From Mrakia gelida (taxonomy: Eukaryota > Basidiomycota > Tremellomycetes > Cystofilobasidiales > Mrakiaceae): a DNA stretch of 64,000 nucleotides. Below the pieces are notes generated by a model. That model was given only the letters and a program-made list of their open reading frames with translations. It did no database searches and was not told the origin of the DNA. The stretch covers positions 124,001 to 188,000 of the forward strand of contig BRON01000004.1 in assembly GCA_024345305.1 (NCBI GenBank), given 5' to 3'. Position numbers and translations under genes: made by a program. Of the stretch, positions 32,757-43,114 are shown in pieces (the first letter of the stretch is position 1; each line of letters opens with the position of its first letter).

Positions 32757-33855
32757 TCAAATGATCGAATTCGCGACCTTCACGGTGAGTCGACGGCTCC
32801 TCCTCTCAACTTCCTTCGAACTAACCCGCTCCACATCCCACGTCTCACGAAGAAACCTTCGAACATCTTCTGCCGACACCGAATACATTCCGAATGGCCT
32901 GAAAATGAACTCCTTGACGACGTCGCAGTCGAGAAAACAGTCCTCTCCCCAAAGTCGCTCGAACCCGCCTTCGATGTGGAGACTGTCGCTCCTCCGACCG
33001 ACGTACAAGTCCATGAGGATGGTGACGCGACCCTCGGACGGTTCCTGAGACGTCTCTCCTTGCTCTTCGTCGAGAAGGGTGGACGCGAAGGTGAGGAAAC
33101 CCTGACCTAGCGAAGGGAGACGGACCGGAGTGTCGTCGAGGACCTCCAAACGTTCGAGACGCGCCCACGAGGGACCGTTGTCGAGAGGGAAGGAGTCGAG
33201 GCGGCCGAAGTCGGATGGGGAGATGTGGCTGGTGACTGTAAATGTGCAGGGGTTGAAGAAAGGGAGAAGGGCCCTCCAGGATTGCTCCCAGATCGAAGAG
33301 ACGAAGTCGCAATCGATCCATTCGACGTCGACCTTGAGCGTCTCAACGGAGATTGCGAAGGAAGGGGTTCGATCCGGGGAGAAGAAGAAGGCATCGGTAT
33401 CGCTCTGACCGTCGAGATGCCCCGCGATCAAGGTGCAGGATCGCATTCCATGAAGGTCGAGGAAGGGTTCGAGGTGAGCTTGATGGAGGGAGGGGTCCTT
33501 CAAAGACAAAAGGACGAGAAGTCAGCTACGGCTTTCGAGCGCGAAGTTTTCCAGAGAGACTCACTCGAAGACAGAACAGTCTCGCCATGTTCTCGAATCC
33601 TACGACCTCGACGTCGTCGTAGAGGATGGGGGAGGACATCTCGAGGAAGGCCAAGCTCACCCTCGACGTCTTTGCGAGCGTGGAGGGATCGCAAAAGCGG
33701 AGGATTTCACGCTTGAGCTCCATGGGGAGGGGTGGAAGGGGTTGAAAAGGGTGATGGGTAGTAGAGGAAGGTGGTTTGGTTGAGGTTGAGGCCTTGGAAG
33801 GGGGTGCGACGGCGAGGGAGGAGGAGGAAGGGAGGCAGGAGGGAGCAGAGTCCAT
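32757..33855 (-). CDS. F-box protein (locus C)
   Basis: Exon 1 (33565-33855) starts MDSAPSCLPSSSSLAVAPPS and carries a canonical F-box (LPMELKREILRFCDPSTLAK, VSLAFLEMSSPILYDDVEVV). Intron 33498-33564 has a GTGAGT donor and an AAG acceptor. Exon 2, about 246 codons, runs from DPSLHQAHLEPFLDLHGMRS to VKVANSII. The same exon junction (…R|DPSLH…) and the same AAG acceptor occur in the locus D F-box gene, confirming paralogy. No leucine-rich or WD repeats are apparent in the C-terminal part. The likely role is SCF substrate recognition. It is divergent from the MYND gene, 230 bp apart. Confidence 0.82.
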
Positions 33856-34085
33856 CTTGACGAGTGTGTTTGAGGGTGGAAGGAGGTTGATTTCGGTACG
33901 AGGGAGATCCTGAGGTAGGAAAGAGTCCAGTCTTGACGACGCGAGGGTACCAGGAAGCGTGGGTCGTAAAGGTGGATCTGGAGGAAGGTCGATCCTTGCG
34001 GAACAAAGAAGAGAAGACGGAAGCGAGCTCAACGTTCCCTCCTTTCCCGTAACGGTCATCTCGCTTCCTCCCTCCTTCCTTCTTT
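33856..34085. promoter_or_regulatory. bidirectional promoter, locus C copy of the leader block
   Basis: GGGTCGTAAAGGTGGATCTG at about 33961, then GGTCGATCCTTGCGGA at 33987-34002, then GCGAGCTCAACG and the start of the MYND gene. The F-box-facing half contains GACTGGACTCTTTCC and CTCGTACCGAAATCAACC, also found at loci A and D. Confidence 0.7.
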
Positions 34086-35705
34086 ATGTCTCTCCGACCC
34101 GAAGACGAGCCCAAGACCATCGGACAGTATCACGGAGCAGAATGTTTCTCTTGTGGCTTCAAAGACCAGGAGGAGCTCGCTCGTTGCTTGAGGTGTAAAA
34201 GGTGAGCTCGACCTCCTCCTCCCCCTCGCTTTTGCTTCTACCTTTCCCGTCCCTCGCTGTCCAGGACTGACCTTCAACGTTTTCCTCCACGTGCAGGGTG
34301 TCCTACTGTAGCAAGCTGTGCCAGAAGAAGGACTACAAAGTCCATCGACCGATCTGCTTCGCCATCAAAGCCTGCCTGGAAGTATCTCCTCTTTCCTCCC
34401 TCGTTCACCATCCAGCCCTCAGCTCCTTCCCTCCTACCCTCGTGGAATCTGAGAATGTTCTGCAGGCTCTTGAGACCAACGTCATGGTTCCAATTTCAAG
34501 AACTCTCGGACCGACAACAGGGAGGATCGCGGTCGGACTCGTACTCTCACTTCCTCGTTGCGCGACCTGTTGGATCGTCGAGGTCGACACCGCTGGAAGG
34601 ACGCTGGAGAAATGCCCAAGCTGCCTGTATCGATCTTGCTCGAAGCAAGCTTGTCAGAAGGCCGAGAAGGAGCACAGGGGCAGATGAAGGGACCGCTGTG
34701 CGCGACGCTGAGCGGGATGGCGCTCGACGACGGTTTCGTTCGGTTCGTCCCGTCCTTCGCTCGTCTTTCCGACGTCTCTAGCACGAATCTGCTCACACAC
34801 TGTTCTCACCCTTTTCCTTCAGGTTCCAAGAGCAGTCCTCCCCCTCGCAGCCCGTCAAGTTATGGCTCCCTCCTCGCCTCGTTCGCGTCCAAACTCCCCT
34901 CGCTCCCGACTGGAGATCCTACATCGCCGCCATCAGGCCCGTCAAACCCATTTCTCCAACGGAGCTTCGAACCATGGTCCAACACTCCCTCTCCATCCCT
35001 CTCACCATCGTCGCGTCCCTCGAGAGGTTCGGTCTCCTCTCCAAGTTCTCCGATCCGACAAGTCGACGACTCTCCACCATCCACCTCGTCGGCGCGGAGA
35101 AGGAGTTTGAAGTCGAGGCGGCGGTATACGAGGAGATCAGCCATCTGCTACCGGGAGTGGATAACCTGACTGTGATGATGGTAGGGGATAACCTGGGGAT
35201 GAAGACGGGACCTTCTCGATGGGAGAACGTCTGCGCTCAGTGCGAGGGCGACGGGAGGATGCACCAACTTTACTTTTACAAGTGAGCACTCCTCTTTCCT
35301 TCTCTCCTCTCCCCTCATTACTGCACCAACTTACTCTCTCCCTTTCTCCTTCTTCTTTCGTCCAGCTCCACCTGCCACGAATGGCTCAATGATCCCATCC
35401 TCCCTCCCCTCCTTCCCGACCTCGCCCTCGCGTTCAACTCTGGAATCTGCGAGCGACCTTCCAGCTGGGCACCCACCATCGCCGTCCTCCTCGACAAGAA
35501 GGTCCCCGTGGTCTTCACCTCGCTCAACGAGACCGAAGCTGAGGCGGACGCGTTGGCGATTGAGAAGATGGGAGGCGAGAGAGTGCAGTGGGAATGGAAG
35601 CGAGAGATCAATCCGTGGGCTGGAGGACGCTTACATTTCGATGTGTTCTCTCCGGGTCTGTTTTGGCGTCGGAACTATTATTGGCTTGGATTTATAGGAT
35701 TGTGA
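34086..35705 (+). CDS. MYND zinc-finger/MSS51-like protein with an internal frameshift (locus C)
   Basis: The N-terminal MYND finger is CFSCGFKDQEELARCLRCKR, then VSYCSKLCQKKDYKVHRPIC. A second Cys cluster follows (CATCWIVEV, CPSCLYRSCSKQAC). Then the frame ends with AEKEHRGR and TGA at about 34685. The homologous continuation, GPLCATLSGMALDDGF, lies in another frame, so the coding sequence is broken by roughly +8 nt relative to its paralog at locus E. Downstream exons are otherwise conserved: LAPDWRSYIAAIRPVKP, QHSLSIPLTIVASLERFGLL, TIHLVGAEKEFEV, EEISHLLPGV, and an MSS51-type C-terminus (LALAFNSGICERPSSWAPTI, FDVFSPGLFWRRNYYW). It is either a pseudogene or affected by a sequence error; an intron cannot easily remove the break. 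Confidence 0.7.
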
Positions 35706-36495
35706 TCTAGTAGACAACCTCTGGAAGAGAAAGAGCTCGCGGAACACGACGTCCCTCTTCGCGAGTGCGACTGCTTTTGGCTCGCTCTTCCTTCATTCTT
35801 CTTCTTCTTCGGATCCAGAAAACTTTCGACCCTTCGCTTCCAGTACCCGAGCTCTTTCGAACGAAGAACGGAAGGGCACAAAATCGAAAATCAAGCTCGA
35901 ACGACACGTCGTTCTCTTCGCCAAACAACAAGCTGCGTCTCGGACTTTCAGCCCACCTTCGACCGTTGATTTCTTTCTCTCTTCCAACGGCCAACCCTCT
36001 CCTTTCTTTCCCTCCTTCTCGGGAGACGAACATCATCTCATCCGAACCTCCCTATCCTTTCCACTCGACCTCTCCAACAGATTCGCTCGATTCTCAGGTG
36101 AGCTCGCCCCCCTCTCTCCTCCCTCCCTCGTCCTCCTCGCCCCTCTCCTTCTGCTTTGAGTTTGAACTGACGAGCTCCTTCTTCGTTCAGCTCTCTCTCA
36201 ACCACCACCACGACCAGAGAGTCATCCATCTCATCTTAACGAGCTGGAAGTTCGACCATCCTGTGAGTAGATAGAAGAGTCGAAGCGAGAAGGGAAGGGA
36301 GGGAGGAGAGGAGGCGGAAGGTGGGAGGGGCTGGTTCGAGGTGAACGCTTCACTTCTTGGGCTTGGAGAGCAGCCTGTTCACGTTGGTGAAGTGATTCAG
36401 CGATGCGTAGAGATCGAGAGCTCACCCTGACTTCGCCTTTCTCGCTTCCCAGTTGCCCACCAACCTCCACGAACGACCGAAGCACGAACGTCAAC
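35706..36495 (+). other. 5' leader of the SAM-like gene with likely UTR introns
   Basis: Two intron-like blocks have clean signals: 36098-36190 (TCAG|GTGAGCTC … CTGACG … TTCGTTCAG) and 36263-36452 (GTGAGTAG … CCTGAC … TTCCCAG). They lie upstream of the ATG at 36496 and give no coding frame. They are consistent with a spliced 5'UTR. No other gene was seen in the stretch. Confidence 0.45.
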
Positions 36496-38964
36496 ATGTC
36501 CTCTCGCTCCTCCCTCCCCGCCCTTCCCACCAACTCCTCCTCCAACTCTCCTGCCACACCCACAACCAAGCTTCCAAGATCCAACTCGACGGGGCTAGAC
36601 CTTCTCGCAAGTCCTACTAGAGAAAGAGGAAACGGTTCGGTCTCCTTCGTCGTTTCGCTGGAACCCCAAAGGAAAAGGGAACGAAGCTGACGATCCGTCC
36701 TTCCTCCTTCTTCCGTTCGCTAGATCACCCCTATGGAATCATCAGCACAAGCAGCGCTCTCCTCACACGAAGCAACTCCTCATCCTCAGGAGCTCACTCC
36801 CCCGCCGCTGGAAAGAACTGGACGAGAGGTCATCAGAGCTCGAGGTTCGTTCAACGAAGGAGGAGCGAGCAGCTCGACAACTCTCTTCGAAGCTGACCCT
36901 TCTTCCTCTTTTCTGTCTCGCAGGTCCCTTTCCTCCATCAACACCAACGACACTTCCTCTCCTATGCCTTTCCCACTCTCACCTTCCCTTCCATCGGTGT
37001 CCTCTTCGCCTTCTCGACCCAGCTCCAACCTCAAACGATCCGGAACCCTTCCGAACCTCTTCCCTCCGACGCGTCCCTCAACCGAACAAGCTCATGCCAC
37101 TCGATCGGGAGATGTCCGAAGCTGGACTCACCAGGAGCTCGTCGGGTGGATGAGGGAGAAGCTCAAGGAGGAAGGTGTGGCCGAGGTTGTCGTCGGGGAT
37201 ATCGTCAAATGGTTGGAGCGAGCTGGAGGCGGAGGATCGATTCGAGCGAGGAGGATCTCTGGGATGGGCATGGACGGGAGGGAGTTCTTGAAGGGCGATA
37301 CTGGGAACTGGTGAGTGCAGAGTCTTCCTATAGCTGTATCTGAGCTCGAAGACGAAGCTGATTCAAAACCTTTCGCTCGTCGCGTCTCAACCCTCAGGTC
37401 GACCGCGTCTCCACCTCCCTTCCTTCCTCTTCTCCTCTCCCTCTCCAAACGCCTTCGTCGCTCCAACCTCAAGTCTCGCATTCTCTCAGGCAACCAGCGA
37501 GAGATCTCCGATACGTCCCTCTCCCAGCACGGAAAGGAGGGATCCACCCTCTTCGAGGAGGACGAGAACGCCGAACTTTCGTCGGAAGAGGATACTCGAG
37601 GCGTGAAGGGACTGGTCCGAGGTTGGGAGGAGAGGAGCAGTGCTAGCGAGGCTGGGTCGGAGGATGAGGATGGGACGGGGCTCGGCGGGGGAGGAGGGAG
37701 GAGGAGGATCCTTTCGACGGCGAGCAACGGGCCTCGAGGATCGCTTCCAGGACTGGTCAGGAAACGAGCAGAGTCGATGAACGACCTCACCTTCGGATCT
37801 CCCTCGACCTCATCTCCAGCACTCCTTCCCATCCCTCCCTCTTTCGACACCAGTCCTCCACCTCAGCAAGACCTCCTCGTCGAATCGCCTCCTCTCTCTC
37901 CCTCCTTCTCGATTGGACTGGACGACGCGCAGGTCGATCTCGTCGCCACCTCCCCTCCCCTCCTCGAATCACTCGACATGCAACCCTCCACCTCATCCAC
38001 CTCCTCTGGAGCTCTCACTCAAGACAGCTCTCCTCCTCCACCACCTTATCGCTTTCCTCTCACCTCGACGTTCGAATCCAAACCTCTTCCAACTCCACCT
38101 CTCGACTCCACCCCTCCTCGACCCATCTCCATCTACTCCGAGGACGAGGAGTCTCCCCACCTCTCCAACATGTCTAACCTCGTCCGAACTGGATCCAATC
38201 CCTATGGAGCTCTTCGACGAGCGAGCGGAGGACCCAACAAGCCTGGCTACAAGCACTCGAAGGAGGAGCAGGACGCGTCGAACGCTGGACCTCGCCCTTC
38301 TCGACCTTCGCCTGCGAACGACGCGACGGTCGCTGATGAGGGAGACGACGACGAGGAGGAGATGTTCGAAGGGAAGCGATGGAACGAGGGTGGAGGAACC
38401 ATGCGTCGAGTTACCGCGAGACCCAGGAGCAAGATCATCGATCCCGTCGTCGTCGAACCGGAGGAGGAGGAGGTCCTCGTCGTCGCGTCTCCTCTTCCCA
38501 AAGCTCAACCCGCCCTCGTCATCGAAACCGAGCAACCGAAGGAGAAAGAGGAGGACGATCAGATCTCGCTTATGCGAACGATGATGGGCTCCATGAGCGA
38601 GAGGATCACCGTCCTCGAAGGAAGACTGGAGGAACTCCTCGTCGCCGCCTCATCATCCCCTCCTCCCTCCTCCGCCATCTTCAGTACCTCAACCGCTCCT
38701 CCCCTCCTCACACCCACCACTATCACCACCTCCTCCCACTCCTCCGCCGAAGACCTCACCGAAGAAGTCGTCGCACCAACTCCTACCCGCCGAAGGAAAG
38801 GTACCACCCAACGCGTGGATCCGGACGACGAGGACGCGTCTTCCTCTCCTTCTTCCTCGAGACGACCCGAGAGGGACATGCATTACGTGCTGCTCGCCTC
38901 GATGGGAGTGGGGATCATCTTCCTGGAGATCGTTTGGAGGAAGATGTCGAGGGGGAGGGCGTGA
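36496..38964 (+). CDS. SAM-like, C-terminally membrane-anchored protein
   Basis: Five or so exons. Exon 1 is Ser/Pro/Asn-rich (MSSRSSLPALPTNSSSNS). Exon 2 reads DHPYGIISTSSALLTRSN. The third carries SWTHQELVGWMREKLKEEGV and ISGMGMDGREFLKG, which fits a sterile-alpha-motif fold (W..eeV..Wl with the closing hydrophobic GxxLL-like segment). The long last exon is acidic, with a Ser/Pro-rich middle, a short coiled coil (ISLMRTMMGSMSERITVLEG), and a single membrane segment (YVLLASMGVGIIFLEIVWRK) six residues from the C-terminus. That makes it a likely tail-anchored protein with a large cytosolic part. SAM domains mediate oligomerisation. The location (ER, mitochondria or nuclear envelope) is unknown. 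Confidence 0.8.
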
Positions 38965-39998
38965 GGCTCGTTCGTTCGTTCGTTCATCATCTCCATCTCT
39001 TCTCACTTCTTCTTTCCCCCTCCCCTATCTTTTTCGCGCCCCCTTCCCTTCCAGTCCTTACCCTATCACGACCCATTCTTCTCACGTCTTTTCCGTTCTC
39101 TACATACACGTCCCCTTCATCTCCTCTCTTCTTGATCTTTCTCTCACACAACATCTCGTTTTTCGACTCGACGCGTACCCACCCAACCCAACCAACCCTC
39201 CTTTATCACGACCACGACCACACGACTCTTACGTTGCCTTTCTCTCTAATGCTTAAATTACGATCTCCTTCTTCTTGATCTCCTATCTACGACGACCTGC
39301 CTCAGCCACTTGAACGTACACGAACACGAAATATCCACGACGCTTCTTTCGCTTCTTCGTTTCGTCTCTTCTGCAAGGCGCTTCAACACGAGTAGGAGTA
39401 TCAGGTTCTTCTTTCGGAAGGAGAGGGTTTGCGGGAGGCTGCTCGCGAGATTGGAGAGCCAGAGCGGCACAGGAAAAGAGCCAGTACTGGCATCGATCGA
39501 CCTCGTGAAACCAAACGTCCTTCCTCCTGCTCCCGCCTCCTCCTCGCGCCTGTCCGACGACCCCGTCCGTTGGTGTACGAGGCGACCGATGTGGAGCGAG
39601 CGATGAGGATGAGTCGAGGTGGTGCGAAGAGGAAGATGATACGAAGATGGGTGTATGAGGTAATCTTGGGGAAGGCAAGGCGAAAGGTGGGCATGTTGTT
39701 GAGTTTGAGGTCTGCTCGCAAACGGGAAGCGAAAGGAGACGAGTCAGCTAGATTTCGAGCGAAGTGTACAGGACGAGGCGAGGGTGTCGACTCACTTGAG
39801 AATATTTCAAGTACGAACGAGAGCGAGAAGAGGGTGGTTTGAAGACGAGGGAGGGTGAGGTGAGTGACGCGACGCGACGGGTTGGCGGGGAGTTCGTTGG
39901 TCTGAGCAAGAGGAAGACGGAGAGGTAGAATCAGAAAGGACGAAGTGGAGAGAAAGGGAAAGGCAGACATCGAGATGGTGCAGGAAGCGGAAGATTAC
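38965..39998. other. convergent intergenic region with a doubtful spliced ORF
   Basis: The first part is pyrimidine-rich 3' flank of the SAM-like gene. On the minus strand, an intron with good signals (GTGAGTCG near 39802, CTGAC, GCGAGCAG near 39719) would join TSSPSLVFKPP-type Ser/Pro sequence to an open frame that ends near 39283 (QPPANPLLPKEEPDTPTRVE). An alternative frame also stays open. It could be a small gene, a relic or a 3' extension of the F-box transcript. Confidence 0.3.
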
Positions 39999-41024
39999 TC
40001 ACCATTGAGGAGCAGGCCCAACGTCCAACCTCAATCGACTCCTCTTCCACATCGTCTTCTTCGAGTCTCCATCTGTGCGCGTCCACTTGTCCAACAACAC
40101 TGCCTCCATTCGATCTCGGTCCTCCTGGCACAAAAGATGAACAGCGTACTCCTCTACGACTGGTTGATCCAGAACGCTCGTACTCCTCCTCCCGAGCAAG
40201 GTTACGACCTCTTCGAACGAGTTGAGGTTTGAGTAGTAGCAGCCTGTGTCTGCTGAGACGTCATGGACGACTCTAACGCGACGAATGGATCCGTCCGGTC
40301 GCGTCGTGAGGGAGAAGCATCCCGTTCCGTCCTTTGGAAGGTCAACGAAGCAGTGGTTCGAGATTGTAAGGAGCTGGAGGGAAGGAAGGAGAGGTTTCGA
40401 CCACCCGCGGAGGTTGAAAGTTGGTGCCCACATATCGTCAACGCTCTCGGGGATGATTCCTGCGAGGCTAAGATGTAGAGGATCGAAGAAAGAGAGGAGT
40501 AGTCTCCAGGACGGAGGACGAGGGCAGTCCGATCCGAGGGAGGTTGAGGATCCTGCCTCGCTCTCAGGGTAGTATCGGATGTGGAAGGAGAGGCTCTCGA
40601 CGGAGAGGACGGCAGGAGATCCGATGCGATCATGAGAGAGATCGAAGTCCTCGTCCTTGTAATCGGTCTCTCCAGCGACGAAGGTGCAGAATCTCATCTG
40701 GTGGAGGGAGAGGAAGGGCTCGATGGAGGGGCGATGGAGGGAAGGATCCTTCAGAAAGCGAGAGAGCAGAGTCAGTCGCAAGTTTCTCTGGATAATACTG
40801 TTCGGAGCAGAAAATAAACGAACACTCACTCTTGGAGAGAAGAGCTTGAGCATGTTGACGAATCCAGTGATCTCGACGGTCTCGTACAGGATGGGGGAGG
40901 AGAGCTCGAGGAAGGCGAGCGAGACTCGAGCCGTCTTTGCGAGCGTGGAGGGGTCGCAGAAGCGAAGGATGTGGTTCTTGACTTCTAGGGAGAGATGGGG
41001 AAGAGGAGAGGAGCGAGTTCGCAT
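39999..41024 (-). CDS. F-box protein (locus D)
   Basis: The start is MRTRSSPLPHLSLEVKNHIL, giving the F-box ILRFCDPSTLAKTARVSLAF, LELSSPILYETVEITGF. A 78-bp intron (GTGAGTGTTCG … CTGACTCTG … TTTCTGAAG) splits the gene; it has no in-frame stop, so unspliced RNA would also be translatable. The second exon starts DPSLHRPSIEPFLSLHQMRF, the same junction as at locus C, and ends RLRLDVGPAPQW. The two F-box paralogs are diverged after the F-box, as expected for a rapidly evolving substrate-binding region. The gene is divergent from the F-box-like gene at 41330. Confidence 0.85.
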   Translation of the reverse strand: MRTRSSPLPHLSLEVKNHILRFCDPSTLAKTARVSLAFLELSSPILYETVEITGFVNMLKLFSPRVSVRLFSAPNSIIQRNLRLTLLSRFLKDPSLHRPSIEPFLSLHQMRFCTFVAGETDYKDEDFDLSHDRIGSPAVLSVESLSFHIRYYPESEAGSSTSLGSDCPRPPSWRLLLSFFDPLHLSLAGIIPESVDDMWAPTFNLRGWSKPLLPSLQLLTISNHCFVDLPKDGTGCFSLTTRPDGSIRRVRVVHDVSADTGCYYSNLNSFEEVVTLLGRRSTSVLDQPVVEEYAVHLLCQEDRDRMEAVLLDKWTRTDGDSKKTMWKRSRLRLDVGPAPQW

Positions 41025-41329
41025 GCTGAAAGTCGATGGAAGGTTTGATGGGAGGAGAGGGGAGCTGGTCGTTAAGAGGAAGGCAGGAGAGGTCGAGCTC
41101 ACTTCGATCTCCTCTCCGTTCGTCCGCAAGCATCGACCTCCTTCCAGATCCACCTATACGATCCATCTCTTTCGGACCCTTTCAGCATCACGACTGGATT
41201 CTCCTCCATCCCAGAAATCATCTCGTACCCGAATCAACCTCCTTCGACCCTCCAATCTGCATCGAACGGCCATTCTTCCTCCTCATCCTCCTTCTTCCCT
41301 CCTCCCTCGCCCTCCCTCCCTCCCCAGTG
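41025..41329. promoter_or_regulatory. bidirectional promoter, locus D copy of the leader block
   Basis: On the minus strand: TATAGGTGGATCTGGAAGGA, GGTCGATGCTTGCGGA (41123-41138), GTGAGCTCGACCTC, CTTAACGACCAGC, then the F-box ATG. The plus-facing half has CACGACTGGATTCTCC and CTCGTACCCGAATCAACC, the same half seen before F-box-like gene A. Confidence 0.7.
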
Positions 41330-42403
41330 ATGACCTCCAAACCTCTCACCATCCCCCTCGAGGTTCTCGAACGAATCCTCAAACTCGCTTTCCTCCCCTT
41401 CGTCTCCTCCTCGTCGTCCACCGATGAATGGACGGAACCCACTCCTCCTTCCTCGACCTCTCATCTCCTCCTCGTCTCCAAAGCGATCCGTCAGATCTGC
41501 CTTCCCTTCTTCTGGAGGTCGATCACCATCGCAAAACCAGGAGACTGGATCTCACTCTTCGACTTCAAGGAAGGACTCGTCGTCATCGGAGAGGAAGGGA
41601 GGAAGAGGTGGGAACTCGTTGAGGAGGTCAGGATCAACGTCGAAGCCGTCGTTCCAGTCAGCATGGGACCTCGGTCGGACGGCTCCCAAACCTACCTCGC
41701 CCATGTTCACCTCCCTTCCTTCCGTCGAGTGCCTAAGGTCGTCTTCGAACATCTACTTCCCTCGTCAGGCTCGAATCGCCCGTCGTGGATCGCGAAGGAG
41801 GAGGAACGAGACGCCCTCCGCCTTCGTCTCTTCCTTATCGAGGACCTCCCTCGATGGAATCATCCAAGAACAGACTACAGAGCTTGTGCGGATGGAAGTC
41901 AGGAATCCTACGAGGTGGAGGAAACGGAAGAGGAGCGAGCGAGACGGGTTGTAGCGAGCCTGGAGGAGTACTTCGACTCGATGCTTTACTTAGACCGTCG
42001 CGTCTTTCAACACCACATCTTCAGCTCCTTTCAACCCCTTCACGCCGTCATCGCATTCGAGCACTGGGTTCAGGTTGGCCTCGAGGATTACGTCACCGAT
42101 GGAGACTTCGCACCATTCAACTTCGCCTGCCACCTCGAGTTCACGACGAGCTCCCACCAAGACCACCTCGACATCATCTCTTCCCGCGACTTCATCTCTT
42201 CCGCCAACGTTCTATTTAACGTCGAAGGGGGATTCACCGCCAGTCTGGTTGGATTCTCATCGGATGATTTGGTTGGTATGCAGCAGTGGGTGGAGGAGGA
42301 GGGGAGGACGTTCGCGAACAAAAACAGGTGGGATTCGCGCTGGAGTTGGCAGAGGGAGGACGGATCGATGTTCTTCGTCGACTTCTCCGAACTTTGGTCG
42401 TAG
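41330..42403 (+). CDS. F-box-like protein, paralog of the locus A gene (locus D)
   Basis: One exon encodes 357 residues, from MTSKPLTIPLEVLERILKLA to VDFSELWS. The F-box-like segment is LPFVSSSSS with LLLVSKAIRQICLPFFWRS. It aligns with the locus A gene over its full length (WISLFD, EEGRKRWELVEEVRI, MGPRSDG, VQV-type variable middle, FQPLHAVIA, VEGGFTASLVGF, the W..REDGSMFFVDFSE end). The pair differ most in the middle third, at charged surface-type positions. A substrate-adaptor role is inferred from the F-box. The frame upstream of 41330 is leader sequence shared with the other loci. Confidence 0.85.
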   Translation: MTSKPLTIPLEVLERILKLAFLPFVSSSSSTDEWTEPTPPSSTSHLLLVSKAIRQICLPFFWRSITIAKPGDWISLFDFKEGLVVIGEEGRKRWELVEEVRINVEAVVPVSMGPRSDGSQTYLAHVHLPSFRRVPKVVFEHLLPSSGSNRPSWIAKEEERDALRLRLFLIEDLPRWNHPRTDYRACADGSQESYEVEETEEERARRVVASLEEYFDSMLYLDRRVFQHHIFSSFQPLHAVIAFEHWVQVGLEDYVTDGDFAPFNFACHLEFTTSSHQDHLDIISSRDFISSANVLFNVEGGFTASLVGFSSDDLVGMQQWVEEEGRTFANKNRWDSRWSWQREDGSMFFVDFSELWS

Positions 42404-43114
42404 CTCAGGAGTACGGTCAGTCTTCTTGCAGCTTTCTGTCTCTCGTGTTCTGTTTCGTAGTCGAACACTGGAGCTGATCGCGTCGTCTGCTTCCCTTCTC
42501 TTCGCAGCCAACCAAACCTCGTCGCGCCCAACCCCTCTCTGTGCTCTCGCATCGGACCCTTCCGTCTCAAAGGAACGTCCGCCACTCTCTTCTCTTCTAT
42601 TTTCATTTGCTCTCTTCTCTCTCCCGTTTGTGCACCTTACCTAGCTTTGCCTTCGTCTCTTTCACTTTCGGTCCGTCACGATTTCTCTCTTTCTCTACCT
42701 CTTTCTACATACGGCCGACTCGACTCTCTAGCTTTCGATGCCTACCTCCTTCACGATCCTCCTACTTACGAACCTCGCTACTGGAACTATCCACGATCCC
42801 GTCCCCAAAAACACCATCAGACATCAAGGGCTCGTTTCGTCTCGTCTCGCGGTTCAGCGCAGATCTTCCCACTCGCAAGAAAGGACAGTCCAGACGAGGG
42901 CGGGCCTCGTTCGCTAGCCGAAGCTCTCTACGATTCGTTCCGTCTGATGAGGTTCGAGGTTTGCATATAGATAAAAGAAACGTGGAGAGAGCAAGAGAGA
43001 GAGAGACGCGACTCGTGAACTGAGAAACCGAAACCGAACGAAACGAACAGCGAGCGAGGAACGAGGGTATGAACGAGAGAGGAGGAGAGAGCGGGAAGTC
43101 TAAGGTAGAAGAAT
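42404..43114. other. convergent 3' intergenic region
   Basis: About 710 bp of mostly pyrimidine-rich 3' flank between F-box-like D (+) and PHO81 (-). No gene, tRNA or repeat was recognised. Confidence 0.5.

Noticed and set aside
41036..41329. Upstream extension of the F-box-like D reading frame
   Set aside because: The extension lies in the repeated promoter leader, which also precedes genes of another class; the paralog comparison puts the start at MTSKPL.
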